From Poa pratensis (Eukaryota; Streptophyta; Magnoliopsida; Poales; Poaceae): 64,000 nucleotides of DNA. A program made the position numbers and the translations under genes. Position 1 is the first letter of the stretch; each line of letters starts with the position of its first letter. Shown here one piece after another: positions 23,501 through 34,136 of this stretch. The stretch is taken from the NCBI GenBank assembly GCA_947311845.1, contig CAMZMU010000111.1, positions 16,753,362 through 16,817,361 on the forward strand. Direction: 5' to 3'. The notes under the pieces were generated by a model. The model made no database searches. It was not told where the DNA came from and saw nothing but the letters and a program-made list of their open reading frames with translations.

Positions 23501-26500
23501 TGCTCCCGTAATACAAACTCCCTTGTGGGGGATGGCGTCGAAACGCACTAGCGGTGAAAGCCCCACACCAATTTGGTCAGTGCCGATGGAACTAGCGCTT
23601 TTCAGCGTCGTTCTCCTTCTTGTTTGTTTTCATTGCGGAGCTACGATCCTCTACGAACGTGAGTGGTCTTAGAATTTCTGGGTGAAAATCTAAAATACAT
23701 CGAAGCGGGTGGTGGCGGTGCACACGCCGCTACCTTCTTGGAGGCACCACCATAGGGTTCTTAGCTCTCGTGGTGCGAAGGGTTCACAACGGCTCGACAG
23801 GCTGGGGGATGTCGGGGTTGTGGCCCCGGGCGCTGAATGTACGTCGTGGCACAACCTTAGACTACTATGAAGCAACCGTTCTATGGGTTATGACCATGGA
23901 CATAGGTGACGACCTGGTGGTGCGCGGATAACGAATTTATGGACCCGAGTGGTCTGACTTGTTCGGTTGGTTTGGTTGCTAAGTTGGAAAAGCCATGTTG
24001 GGGTCATACAAGCTACCAAACACACCCATATATATTTGCGAATGGACCCGGCAAGAAAATTTGTATATCATTTGATTACTTTATTAGGTAGAGCATATTA
24101 CTAACTATACTAAGGAGCTGCGATTTCGCGGCCTAGCAGCACTCGTGCCACTGTGGCGTACACACTGTAGCGTGTACAGTGTGCGCTACAGTTTTTTAAC
24201 TATACTAAGGAGCAGCGATTTCGTGGCCCAGCAGCGCACTGTCATACTGTAGCCAAAACAGTTTTTTTTTTTGACAAAACAACCCCTTTCCATGATAATA
24301 TGTACACGAAATATATGCGCGTCAACGAGTAGGTTCAATTCCGTGGTCGGTTTCGAGTTTGGTCGAGTCTAGCTCCTTAATTTCGGATCCAGATTCACAC
24401 GAACATTTGACAAATTTTGTCCAATTCGTCGCACTAAGCCATCCGTTTGAATTTTCCTTTCACGGTAGATGTATACCACCCTTCCAAACAACTTCGTGTT
24501 TTAACCTTCTTATTTTGACAGATATATACCCATTTCTCTCTAATCTTCAGATTCGTTGTATTTTAGGCTGTGCCCATCCGTTTGAATTTTCCTTTCACGA
24601 GTAGATGTATACTACCCTTCCAAACAAATTTCGTGTTTTAACCTTCTTATTTTGAAGGACATATACCCATTTCTCTCTATCTTCAGATTCGTTTTATTTT
24701 AGGCTGTGCAAAAAAGACTAATTCTGACAGATTCCAAAATTTTGAATTCTGGGTATTTGGATCCAGATACATATACCAAAGCGAACCGCTTCAGCACTCT
24801 CTCAACGCGCCCCCGTCAACTCTACCTCCTTAATTTTGGATCCAAATTCGTAAAAACATTTGACACATTTCGTCAAATTCGTCGCACTCAGACATCCGCT
24901 TGAATTTTTCTTTCACGATTAGATGGACATCATCCTTCCAAATAACTTTCATGTTTTAAACTTTTTAATTTTGACGGACATACATACATATTCCTCTCTA
25001 AATTATTCTAACTATATTAAGAAGCATCGATTTCGTGGCCTCTCAGCGCACGCACACTGTAGCAGTGTACTGTAGCGTCGCCGGTTACTGTAGCACGCAT
25101 AGTGCGACGCTACATTAGGATTCTACAGTGCATGAACGCCTCTCAGCGTGTCCACATTGCCTGGAATCCGCCGGCCGTCGAGACGGACGGCCCAGATGGA
25201 GCCACATCGCCTTCAAACGGCCGCACACTGTTCATCTCCGAATTATAGCCAATCAGAAGTTGCCACGTCGCCCGGTCGCCAGCCGGTCACCCCGGTTCCT
25301 GCCGGTAACCGCGCCACTTTGCAGCAAAAACCCTCCCAAATCCAGGAATTGCCCCACATCCCACAACTTTACGCTAAGGACTTATTTGCGTTTTCTAGAA
25401 ATACCAGGGACCTTACTGCAAAACATCCACAAATCCCCCCTCTCTCTTCTTCTCTTCCCCACGCGACCCCGACGTCGCCGCCGCCGCCGACGCGCGACGC
25501 CGCCGCTCTGCTCCTCCCCGCTCAAATCGAAGACAACGACGAGCTCCGTCGTCGCCTCCTCTCCCTCCTCGCCGGGAATCGCGTGCTGGTACGCCGCACG
25601 TGCGCCGGAATCGTCGCCGCCGTGAGCTTCATCCGGTCGCCGCGTTTGGACGCCGCCGGCGACGCTCCGGCTGATTATGGAGTTAAATTAATTATTTATG
25701 GAAAAACACAAACATATTTGAACATTCCAATTTGCTAAATATTTGGAGCTACCCTAAACTATATCAAAATGCTCAGAAAAAAATGCTAACTAGACGACAA
25801 ATTCCGACTGATTTGAACATTTGAATCACAACGGCCGCGGCGGGCTTTATTAGGTGATAGGATATAAGCGCTACTTTTACTTAATTTCCATGATTATTTT
25901 TTTGTGAACTACAAATTTGCTGTTGTTTATACGGGCTACATTGTTCCACCTATTCGTTTTTATCAGGTGAAACATCTGTTGAAAAAAAAAACTCCATGGT
26001 CACCCATCTAATATTTCCTCTCCTAATAACAGTTTGTTTCACTATTAATAATCACACGGGTGCGGCGTGTCGCCGCGCCATGATGACTAGTATGTGTTTA
26101 TAGATGTAGACGCTAGAGGCGAGACAAATCGTCTAGTACTACTTCTACTACACTCCCTCCGTTCAAGTTCACAAGCATCCTTCGAATTTTGAGTCCATTG
26201 ATCACAGATTTAATAAATAAACAATATATTATACACCACAAAAAATAGACAATGATTCACTTCTTAGGGAAGTTTATAATAGTAATTTTTTTGGGACATA
26301 TAAGTTATACTTTGTTAATTAATTTTATGGACGAATTTAGGCTCAAACCTCGATGCATTACAAAACCCAAATAGAGCGAGTATATGATAGTAGGTCCCAA
26401 ACTCGAAAGGCCCATCCCGCCAAAAAAGCTTAGCACCCAATGCTGCTATATGAGTTACTTATAGCTTTTTGCATATAATAATTTATTTAAATAATAACTG

Positions 26501-29193
26501 TTAACGCGAAACGACTTAATAAACGGACAATGGTTCCACAGTTTAGAGGTGGATAGTTCCACTTAGCATAACTCCCAATGCTAGTTTCTTAGCACTGTAT
26601 TATAGGAAAATTGCTAAAAAAATCAAAATGGGAGAAGAAAAATGCTGATATGATAATGTACATGAGCAAAGGGAGCAACGTTGTAGCTTACCTAACCCTT
26701 GCAGGTAAAAGTAATTCAAAATCATTAAATACAACTTTACTTAGATATAACTATTAAGAGACACTCGGTGATTTCACACGACAAAAAACTTCTAAACCTA
26801 AAAGGAATATAACATAAAAAAGATTGAGAAAGAAAAACAAAGTAAAAAAGTGACAACCCAAAGCCCACTGAGGAGAAGGTTTCATATGACGGTTTTTTAC
26901 ACTCTAGTTTTAGGAAATCTGACTAGACACAGTCTTTTGGGCCTATAAAATTATTGAAATTGAAAAATACCACTTAGAGACCCAATATTTAGGATATCTT
27001 CTAGGATTGCTCTGGGAGATAGTACTGACAGCGATGCAGCCATACGGACAACTTTTTCTTAAAAAGGCCATACAGACGGTAGTAACGTGATTCCAAGGTG
27101 CAACCCTCTACCCCACGGCATATTTGTAGCATATGCAACACGTGTCCGAAAAACAAATAGTAACATTTTTGTTTTCTCAAGAGGCGGTCTCCATCGGATC
27201 TTGATGCTTGGTGTGTCGTTAAAAGAAACTGTTCGCTGGTCTATGGTTGGACTTTTTGATCTCTTCGTTCGTTTTGGTCTACGGTAAGGTCCGGTTTCTC
27301 TTACCCTCTGAATTGATGACAAAGAATTGCAAGTCTGTGCTGCTGCTTGGGGTGTGTCCCCAGCCGATGTTCCATCTGCCTTTATTCGATCACGTTGTTC
27401 GCGGCAAGTGGCTATTGCAAGTCTTCAAAACCTTGTTTGGCGAGAACGTTTGCAGGTGACCTAGTCTTTTGCTGCTTGTTCGGTGCATGTTTCAAGATCC
27501 GGCATCCGTCGAACAATCGGAAGAAGATGATGACCGGTATGAGTTTGAGTGTATTTTTATTTTGAACTGGCCGTGTTTCGTCGAGTTGTATCTGCTTTAT
27601 AGCAGTTGTTTTTCTTGATAAATATGCTTTCGGATGTCTTTTTTTCCTTTCTAAAAAAAGTCTCTACGTTCACTTGCCGGAGAAAAGAAACAACACCGTA
27701 GAGTACGACCAGGGTTACGCGGGACTCACGGAACTCCCATCGGGCCTGCACGAGCGCGAGCCCGGGGTTGTGGACGAGGAACGGCACTGTCCGCACGAGG
27801 AAGTCCGGCGACGGCTGGAAGTCAGCGTCGAACATGGCCACGAACTCGCAGCTCTGCACGTAGCCATGGCGCATCCCTTCCTTGAGGTTCCCGGCCTTGT
27901 ACCCGGCCCTGTCCTTCCTCGTCTCGTACTTGATGTTCACCCCCTCCTTGGCCCACCTCTCACACTCCTTCCTTACCAGCTCCTGCCCAAGATCATCACA
28001 CCCAACAAAATCAAAGATCCATTGTGTTGTGTGCATGCTTCGTTGTAGATTTTGCTGTTCGATCAACCGCAGTTTTACGGCTTGGATTTGGCTCGTCGGT
28101 GAAGATTAACTGCGAGTAATATTAACCAGCAGGGGCTTCAGGAGATCTCACCTTGATGTCGTCGTCTGTGGAGTCGTCCAAAACCTGCACTACTAAGCGA
28201 TCTGCCGGCCACGTGAGCCTGCAGGCTGCCCCGATTGATAGGTGGTACACCTGCAATTTCACACCTCTGTCGGTATCAGGAGCTATACAAAGATTGCCGA
28301 CAACAGAAAAGGGACCATGCTTAATTAGCTCCGTAGTCAAGGATCATCCCTGTTCCCTGCTAACTAACCGCTCATACCCCCGGTAACATGATGAAACCTA
28401 CTTCTTCAGATTACAGAACTTAAGAACTACTATATGACCACTGCTAACTGAAAGTTGGCAATTTGGAGAGATGCTGGATGTGACAAAAAGCTGGTGGTGA
28501 GCATTTGGCACACGCTAACTGAAAGTTCTGCTCACTATATGGCTACTGCTATCTGAAAGATCTGCGATCTTTAGGAGCGCGACAAAATGCCGGAGATGCC
28601 CGTTTGGCACACGCTGAACATCCGACAGAGCATGTTATTACTGCCAAAATGAGAAACGAAGACAGAATTTGTTCACAGGTTCAGAGAGCTCGAGCATGCT
28701 ACAAGCAACCAAGCATTCAGAAGAGAGCCATACCTCCTTCTCGTTGTACATGGGGATCTGGACGAGAACCATGGGGAAGGCCGAGGAGCCAGCCTTGTCG
28801 TCCTCCGCGATAGGGTCGCACTTGTACAGCCTCCCCGGCCGCCGGCGGAGCACCTTCACCGCGGCGCTGATCACCCCGAGGAACACCTTCTCGGCGAGCA
28901 GGATCACGGACATGACCACGCACAGCGCCACCGCGGCATGGAGCAGCGGCACGAGGAGCTCGGCCCTGACCTGACGCCACGCCTTGAAGATCAGCTCCAA
29001 GACGGGGGAGACGAAGGGCCGGTCATCCGTGCGCAGGAGGGCGTCGCCGACGGCGCGCAGCGCGTTGCCACCTGCATATCGGCCGGCGAGTGAGGATGGT
29101 TACACTGAGAAACTACTGACTGTTATGATCTTATCTGATCAGAAGAAAGGAAGTAAATGGAATGTATCGATGTATTCTAAACGTACCTTGCAT
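20599..29193 (-). CDS. CSLA: Glucomannan 4-beta-mannosyltransferase CslA, with one-base frameshift
   Basis: CslA enzymes are Golgi GT2 glycosyltransferases that build the beta-1,4-(gluco)mannan backbone from GDP-sugars. Ten exons on the minus strand: 29187-29193, 28734-29071, 28152-28250, 27730-27982, 21907-22016, 21682-21818, 21461-21574, 21171-21370, 20856-21044, 20599-20746. All introns are GT-AG. A membrane segment spans about residues 41-62; the catalytic Asp sites are DD at 140-141, DAD at 200-202 and ED at 293-294; QQHRW is at 330-334; hydrophobic segments fill the C-terminus (numbering as if frame were kept, 531 residues, normal for the family). Exon 5 is 110 nt where frame needs 111. 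A single base is missing just after codon 244, and the shifted frame meets TAG in exon 6, leaving 279 residues without the third Asp or QxxRW. Intron 4 (5.7 kb) is packed with transposons. Probable orthologue of rice OsCSLA6. Confidence 0.9.
21979..21984 (-). other. Frameshift site in CslA exon 5
   Basis: On the minus strand the exon reads ATGCAGAGATGTCGATG. CslA proteins have M-Q-E-M-S-(M/L)-D-Y here, which needs ATG CAG GAG ATG TCG. One G of the CAGGAG run is absent. The frame before (…LLTRMQ) and after ([12 protein letters not shown]) matches the family in different phases. This is either an inactivating mutation or a base-call error. Confidence 0.85.
22140..23300. mobile_element. Mutator-like element with about 250-bp inverted repeats, in CslA intron 4
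   Basis: The 1161 bp element is flanked by a perfect 9-bp direct repeat GATAGAAAT (22131-22139 and 23301-23309). Its termini are long inverted repeats of roughly 250 bp (22140 to about 22395 and about 23045-23300), starting GAGCAAATG and, in reverse, GAGTAAATG. Shared internal phrases include TATGTACACTTAAGTCACAC and CAAACAGGACACGTCATCC. The GC-rich core between the repeats (about 22400-23040) has no transposase and may be acquired sequence, as in Pack-MULEs. It holds a 56-bp-arm palindrome (22535-22652) and a poly-C run (about 23006-23025). Several frames cross the core in all phases; I do not call any of them a gene. Confidence 0.85.
22535..22652. repeat. Large near-perfect palindrome
   Basis: Left arm 22535-22590 and right arm 22597-22652 are reverse complements over 56 bp with one mismatch (ATATCGAGC against AGATCGAGC), separated by a 6-base loop AGAGCC. 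It lies in the core of the Mutator-like element and could extrude as a strong hairpin in DNA or RNA. Confidence 0.85.
23400..24095 (+). mobile_element. LINE-like fragment in CslA intron 4
   Basis: The sequence resembles the LINE-like block at 15950-16150: a phrase ending in GTGAAAA(C/T)CTAAA is followed by CTTCTTGGAGGC and CTTAGCTCTC-type motifs. No domain and no insertion boundaries were found. Confidence 0.35.
24099..25006 (+). mobile_element. Helitron-like 5'-end fragments
   Basis: Two copies of a phrase of the type AACTATACTAAGGAGC followed by GCGATTTCG occur near 24102 and 24199, and a third related start lies at 25007. Such phrases mark the 5' side of the Helitron ending at 26090. Between them, a diverged duplication with CATCCGTTTGAATTTTCC recurs near 24440 and 24575. 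They are probably truncated or nested copies. Confidence 0.45.
25007..26090 (+). mobile_element. Helitron, non-autonomous, in CslA intron 4
   Basis: The 3' end shows the Helitron signature: a GC-rich hairpin (GCGGCG, TGT, CGCCGC at about 26062-26076), a short spacer, then CTAG at 26087-26090 followed by T. The 5' end is taken as TCTAACTATATTAAGAAGC at 25007; alternative starts lie at about 24100 and 24198. It encodes no RepHel. The interior 25130-25740 is GC-rich with a long frame and proline/arginine-rich runs, like captured 5' gene sequence, but no donor gene is recognised. Confidence 0.65.
26151..26380. mobile_element. Stowaway-like MITE in CslA intron 4
   Basis: It starts CACTCCCTCCGTTC and ends in ATAGAGCGAG with TA on both sides (26149-26150 and 26381-26382). 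The CTCCCTCCGT end is typical of Triticeae Stowaway elements. The right end is diverged. Confidence 0.55.
26381..27065. other. AT-rich part of CslA intron 4
   Basis: No gene, RNA or clear repeat boundary is seen. Confidence 0.4.
27066..27660 (+). mobile_element. LINE-like 3' end in CslA intron 4
   Basis: The sequence passes from mixed composition into a T-rich 3' part and ends with a short A run (CTAAAAAAAGTC near 27652). It resembles other LINE-like 3' ends in this window by style, not by close match. It lies 70 bp from CslA exon 4. No target duplication was confirmed. Confidence 0.35.
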
Positions 29194-29273
29194 GGCTCTG
29201 CCGCGCGCCTCGGTTCAGCCCTTCAGTTCCTTGCTAACTTATAAGCTGCAATCAGCAGTCATCAGTACTCAGC

Positions 29274-29286
29274 AGATATTTATGCA
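29274..29286 (-). promoter_or_regulatory. TATA-like box of CslA
   Basis: On the minus strand GCATAAATATCTG lies about 85 bp upstream of the proposed start codon at 29193. This fits a leader of about 50 nt. No other TATA-like site was noticed between it and the ATG except CTTATAAG near 29240, which is too close. Confidence 0.35.
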
Positions 29287-29847
29287 AGTTACTGAGTAGT
29301 ACGGTTGATTCATTCACCAGAGAAAACAACATATGTATACAGTGAGCGCACATTTCCTATCGATATCGATGGACCCCTACCCTTTGCTACACACGAAAAT
29401 AGATGCGTTTTCCCTTCGTGTTAGTAGCACGTTGCCATGTGACCACTGACAGCATATGCTAATTTTGTGGCCGTGGTCAATTTGATTGTCGTGTGCGAGA
29501 CTTGTGTCCCATCCCATGCTCACTAGTGCGTGATCTACTTGCACGAGGGTATCTGATGTTACGTACGCCGGTGCAATTCATCCAATGTTAGCCGCAACGT
29601 GTTAGGTACACCGGGATAAGTGTTGGTTAGGAGGGTGGTTGTACCCTAAACCCATCAGAGTTCATATTCTAAGTTTGACACTGTTGTTTCTAATTTAGGC
29701 GGAACATTCTTTAATCGGAGGCGACGTTCTCATCGAAGGCAAGGCTAAGTATGGCAATGGGGTGGGTTTAGACGGATATATCATATCCAAATCCATCGGC
29801 CTTAGTATGTCCTGCCCACGAAACTATTCATGGGCATGGATGTGGCT

Positions 29848-30351
29848 TGATACGGATCACAGGGGATGATCCTATGATTGTTGTCCCGATCTTTCACAGC
29901 GAGTACCCGGATAGAAATCTCTCAATAACGATCGATGAACGTCACCTGAAGACGAGGAACGAATCCGGCAAGCAACGTGATGGAGATCACCACGCGTCAA
30001 ACCAAAGCACGACAATCTTTGATAAACACAAGAACCTCCGCAGCAACTTTATTCGATAAACGATCGCCGTCCCCGGAGGGATGCTTCACCACGGAAACAC
30101 AACACAATAGTTTTTGACTAAAATTCTGAACTCCCTAAACCCTAAGGCGCCTGGCTCCTTTTATGGAGGATGGGGCGCCCAGCTACTTGGGCCGACTTGG
30201 TTCGGTTGGACAGGCCCAAACCGAACACACACACATAAAACTTATTACAATTGCAGCGACACAAATAAAACTCACACGACACAACTAATGACACACCTAG
30301 CTTGGTGGAGTCCTGAAATTGGGCTTCACCTCCTCCGTCATGCCCGTATCA
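29848..30351 (-). repeat. 3' LTR of the 29848-33351 element
   Basis: Direct repeat of 32846-33351, about 98% identical by eye. It is the 3' LTR because the element reads on the minus strand. Confidence 0.88.
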
Positions 30352-30447
30352 TCCTCCCCCCCTTCAAAAAGCGTTGTCCCCAACGCGTGAGGGTCTGCTC
30401 GAAAAGGTGGCGGGATAGAAACAATAGCACCACGCATGTTCTCGTCT

Positions 30448-31977
30448 TCAAGTTTGCTTGCCTACCACACCACATCCTCCCTCTCGGCCTGCTTGACTTG
30501 ATTTTCTTCTCCATATGAACTGTGACGCCACCATCTTTTCCTTGCTGCGCCGCGGCAGAAATCTGGCCGAAACTGTACCAACGCTTGCCGCGGTAGGAAC
30601 CTGAGTGTAACCTTGCCGTGGCAGCGATGTAGCGCCAACCTGCCCTCCCTTAGGAACCCTTGCTGGAGCCTTTGGTCGCTGAACATGAACCTTCGCTGGA
30701 CGACCTTGCAAAGTGGTAATGCCCGGGCCACACAACTGACGAACATGTCCATCTTTCCCTCTGTGCATCCGCACTGCTGCTCCAACAAAACGCCTCACAG
30801 ATGGCCTGACAGAGCTGCGACCGTGTACTCGTGGTACCACACGCACCGAGACACGTTCAGCACAATCATCATCGGTCTGAAGACCTTTGTCAACACCAAC
30901 TGGAACACATGCTGCAATATCCTTCCTCTCATCAATAAGAGGCTTGCCTTCAACCGGCTTGTCACCAACAAGAACAACTGGCTCCTCATCTACATGCACG
31001 GCTGAATCAGTTTCAGTATCAACGCTCCTTGCATCATGCTCCTCTTGCTGCAATTTAACTAGCCTTGGCTTTGGCTTAGCTTTATGCAACTTCTCCTTGC
31101 GCACCACTAACTCTACATCGGACTGAATTTGATCATCTCTCATAGGGTTCAAAGTCCGCTGTTTACCATCATGCACAAAAGAATATGTATTTGCTCTCCC
31201 AGCATGTGTGACATAGCGATCATACTGTCATGGACGTCCAAGTAACCGTCCACATACCTCCAATGGCAACACATCGCAGTCTATCTCGTCAACATAATCA
31301 CCAATTGTAAATGGCACACGTACCTTATGAGTAATTTTCAGCATACCACAGCTATTTACCCACTGAACATGCTTAGGTTCTGGAATACGCCATGTGGATA
31401 AACCCAAACTGTCCACAACTGCCTTACTAATGCCATTACAGTAACTACCACTGTCAATAATAAGTTTGCATGACTTCTCCTTAATAGTACACTGCGTCTG
31501 AAACAAAGTCCAACGCTGGCCTCTATCCGCTGTCATACAAACATCATCTTGTACTCTCTTGAGTTGCATATTCAGCCCTCTCAATGGTACAACCTCTTCT
31601 GGAACGACCACCCTGTCCTTTTCCTCAATTGGTGCCAAAAATTTAGCACTCAAAAATTGTTTGAAATTTGCCCAACTAAAAGTTATGCCCATCGCGGACC
31701 TCTCTGCACGCCACAAACTAGCCAAATTCTCATCCACACGCCGGTAGGCAAGGACATATTCCGTATGGCCACCAAACGTGCTATCAAGTGTGCGACATCG
31801 TGCGAAACCAAGGTCCATGTCAGATTCCCAAGACTGAAACTCTGTGTATGTGGCAGAACTCTCCAACCTCCATTTTATGTTTGCGGAATCAAGTGCCAAA
31901 CCGATGACAACAGTAGTGTAGTCATGGTACACGTCGTCAGACCTCGCCATCACACGATCATGCTTTGATGAATCCAT
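30448..31977 (-). pseudogene. Retrotransposon ORF with aspartic-protease domain, interrupted by one stop
   Basis: One frame runs from 31977 to 30448, with a single in-frame TGA at 31228-31230. The part before the stop (249 residues) carries a retropepsin-like fold: LIIDSGS holds the catalytic Asp, followed by a hydrophobic stretch ending in the LLGRP motif typical of plant Gypsy proteases. The stop falls at the residue after GRP where relatives have Trp, so TGG to TGA is the likely change. After it the frame continues with Q-Y-D-R and a lysine/valine-rich tail without a reverse transcriptase. This is a defective transposon protein, not a host gene. Confidence 0.75.
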
Positions 31978-32831
31978 CTCTGAAAACTGTATATCTCAGT
32001 CTGACAAAAGAAAAGGAATACAAATTCACGGAGTACTGTAGCTACTCTTCTATTTTCAGTACCAAGCAATTCCAAACCGAACTCCACGCTCACGAGCAGA
32101 CAAAGATGAGACGGATGTCTGCTGGGTAGCGCTGCCTGGACCAAACAGATTTGCACCCAAGCCAATTAATGTGCCAAGGAAAAATAAACTGATCAAACCT
32201 GTACGTACCAAACCAAACCGGAATACAAGCTGTGCTCGATCTGATTCACAGAAATCTTGCACTTTCCTTTGTTGTGTCGTTATCCAATCCTTTCCTTGTG
32301 TTTAATAGTTTCCTATGTTGGCCCGCAAGAATAATCTCACCTAGCAATTAATGCACCGATTCCTTCCCTTGAGTGGCCACCAAAACTGATTTTCCTTTCC
32401 TTGCTAGCGTGAAGACCAAGGAGTAACTAGTGCGTACTCCGTAACAGCGATCTGACTATACCAACAAATCAGAGCTGAGTTCAGATACTACAGCTGTACT
32501 GTAAAAGACCAGGAATTCTCAAAAAAAAACAAATCAGAGCCGATCTCCACGCGATTTTTTTTTCTTTCTTTCCTTTGACTCCACACGCAGCCAAACTCGA
32601 TCGATCTGATCGCCTATTTCCTTCCGAGCGATGCGGGGCAAACCGATCTGTACGAGAAACAGAAAAACGCTGGAACGCCTCGGATGACCCGACGCCGCCA
32701 GCAACTCCTCGATTCCTCGAAGTCCGATACCAAAGAAATCACAACTCGCAGTGATCTACTAGATGAACAACGGCGTCTTGGCTACCCAAATAGCAGATCG
32801 ATCAGCAAAATCTCGCCGTGAGCAACCCAGG

Positions 32832-32843
32832 GCTCTGATACCA
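32832..32843 (-). other. Primer-binding site, tRNA-iMet type
   Basis: TGGTATCAGAGC on the minus strand, two bases inside the 5' LTR (32846-33351), is complementary to the 3' end of plant initiator methionine tRNA. Confidence 0.85.
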
Positions 32844-32845
32844 CA

Positions 32846-33351
32846 TGATACGGATCACAGGGGATGATCCTATGATTGTTGTCCCGATGTTTCACAGCGA
32901 GTACCTGGATAGAAATCTCCCAATAACGATCGATGAACGTCACCTGAAGATGAGGAACGAATCCGGCAAGCAACGTGATGGAGATCACCACGCCTCAAAC
33001 CAAAGCACGACAATCCTTGATGAACACAAGAACCTCCGCAGCAACTTTATTCGATAAACGGCATCGCCGTCCCCGGAGGGATGCTTCACCACGGAAACAC
33101 AACACAATAGTTTTTGACTAAAATTCTGAACTCCCTAAACCCTAAGGCGCCTGGCTCCTTTTATGGAGGATGGGGCGCCCAGCTACTTGGGCCGATTTGG
33201 TTCGGTTGGACAGGCCCAAACCGAACACACACACATAAAACTTATTACAATAGCAGCGACACAAATAAAACTCACACGACACAACTAATGACACACCTAG
33301 CTTGGTGGAGTCCTGAAATTGGGCTTCACCTCCTCCATCATGCCCGTATCA
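32846..33351 (-). repeat. 5' LTR of the 29848-33351 element
   Basis: Direct repeat of 29848-30351. TGATACGG start, CGTATCA end, next to the primer-binding site. Confidence 0.88.
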
Positions 33352-34136
33352 TGGCTCCATATCCAAACCTGTCGGATATCCGGGTATCCATGAATATCCA
33401 TGAGTATACGACACTTTGTACATCAACATAACAATATTAACACATTCTACCACTCCAGTGTCATTTCTGCCGGAGAAGAAGGGGTGGTCGGGTGTGTGGG
33501 ACAGCTGCAAGCGAATCTTCTAGGTTCCAATTGAGATGCAGGAGGTGAGGCGTCGATCTTGGACACTTGGAGGAGGATTCGAGGCGGATGATCGCTAAAC
33601 ACACTGTGTAGCTGCATGAATGCGTGCGTGGCTAAGGCCTTTAGGGCTAGCAATTAGGTGGGCCTTTGGGTGATTTGACCCTTAGTTGGGGTCTAGCCTC
33701 AGGGACCGGGAGAGCTGAGCTTATGAAAAATTTCCATGTCTTGCTGACATGTGGATCCCACATTTCAGCCGGGTATTCATTGGAAATCCACGGGGCAAAA
33801 CTTTTGCCCGTGTCCACCCCATGAGTTAGCAGATATCCACCCATGAAATCCGTGGACGTAACTAGCCCTCCATACCCTTACCCATCAGGCCGGATATCCA
33901 TGGATACCAGATCCGTGGATAGAATTGACATATTTAAGCGAGGCGTCTCTGGTGACTTAATCAATCTCAAGACTCAATCCGTTTATAAGGGTTAGTGTGT
34001 GCACGTGTTTGTGAGTATTGTGTTTGTACCGTGTTCAAAAAGAAAGTACACCGGTTAATCCTTTTGGAATGCAAAAATACTCGGCTAGCATAGCAGGCAG
34101 GCTGTAGCCAGCGTTAACAGCCGCACGGCTCTGCGA

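Larger units (their letters stand above)
29848..33351 (-). mobile_element. Non-autonomous Gypsy-like LTR retrotransposon, complete
   Basis: LTRs of about 505 bp lie at 29848-30351 and 32846-33351, starting TGATACGG and ending CCCGTATCA. They are flanked by a perfect TGGCT duplication (29843-29847 and 33352-33356). On the minus strand the primer-binding site TGGTATCAGAGC (32832-32843, tRNA-iMet) follows the 5' LTR, and a purine tract AAGGGGGGAGGA precedes the 3' LTR. By eye the LTRs differ at about ten bases plus a 2-base indel, which suggests insertion within roughly the last million years. The only long frame encodes a retropepsin-like domain; reverse transcriptase and integrase are absent, so it depends on partners. 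Confidence 0.9.
29746..33937. mobile_element. hAT-like DNA element hosting an LTR retrotransposon
   Basis: The ends TAAGTATGGCAAT and, in reverse, TTAAATATGTCAAT are imperfect inverted repeats. The flanks GCAAGGC (29739-29745) and GCGAGGC (33938-33944) look like a 7-8 bp target duplication with one mutation; the uninterrupted SINE at 45 kb has GCGAGGC there. Excluding the LTR element, the host is only about 690 bp (29746-29847 plus 33352-33937), rich in repeated ATATCC/ATCCATGG phrases, with no transposase. The superfamily is inferred. Confidence 0.6.
29615..34045 (+). mobile_element. Au-like SINE split by a nested insertion
   Basis: The left part (29615-29745) and right part (33938-34045) together match the SINE at 45054-45353 in order: GGTGGTTGTACCCTA, a B-box-like GAGTTCA region, GGCGGAA, GGAGGCGACGTTC, then GAGGCG, GTGACTT and TCAATCTCAAGACTC. 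The whole is flanked by GTACACCGG (29606-29614 and 34046-34054), a 9-bp target duplication. A hAT-like element separates the halves at the GCGAGGC site. It is more diverged than the 45 kb copy, so it is likely older. Confidence 0.75.

Noticed and set aside
25128..25738. 165-196 residue frames as a gene
   Set aside because: No TATA box, splice signals or known domain; lies inside a Helitron, so at most a captured fragment.
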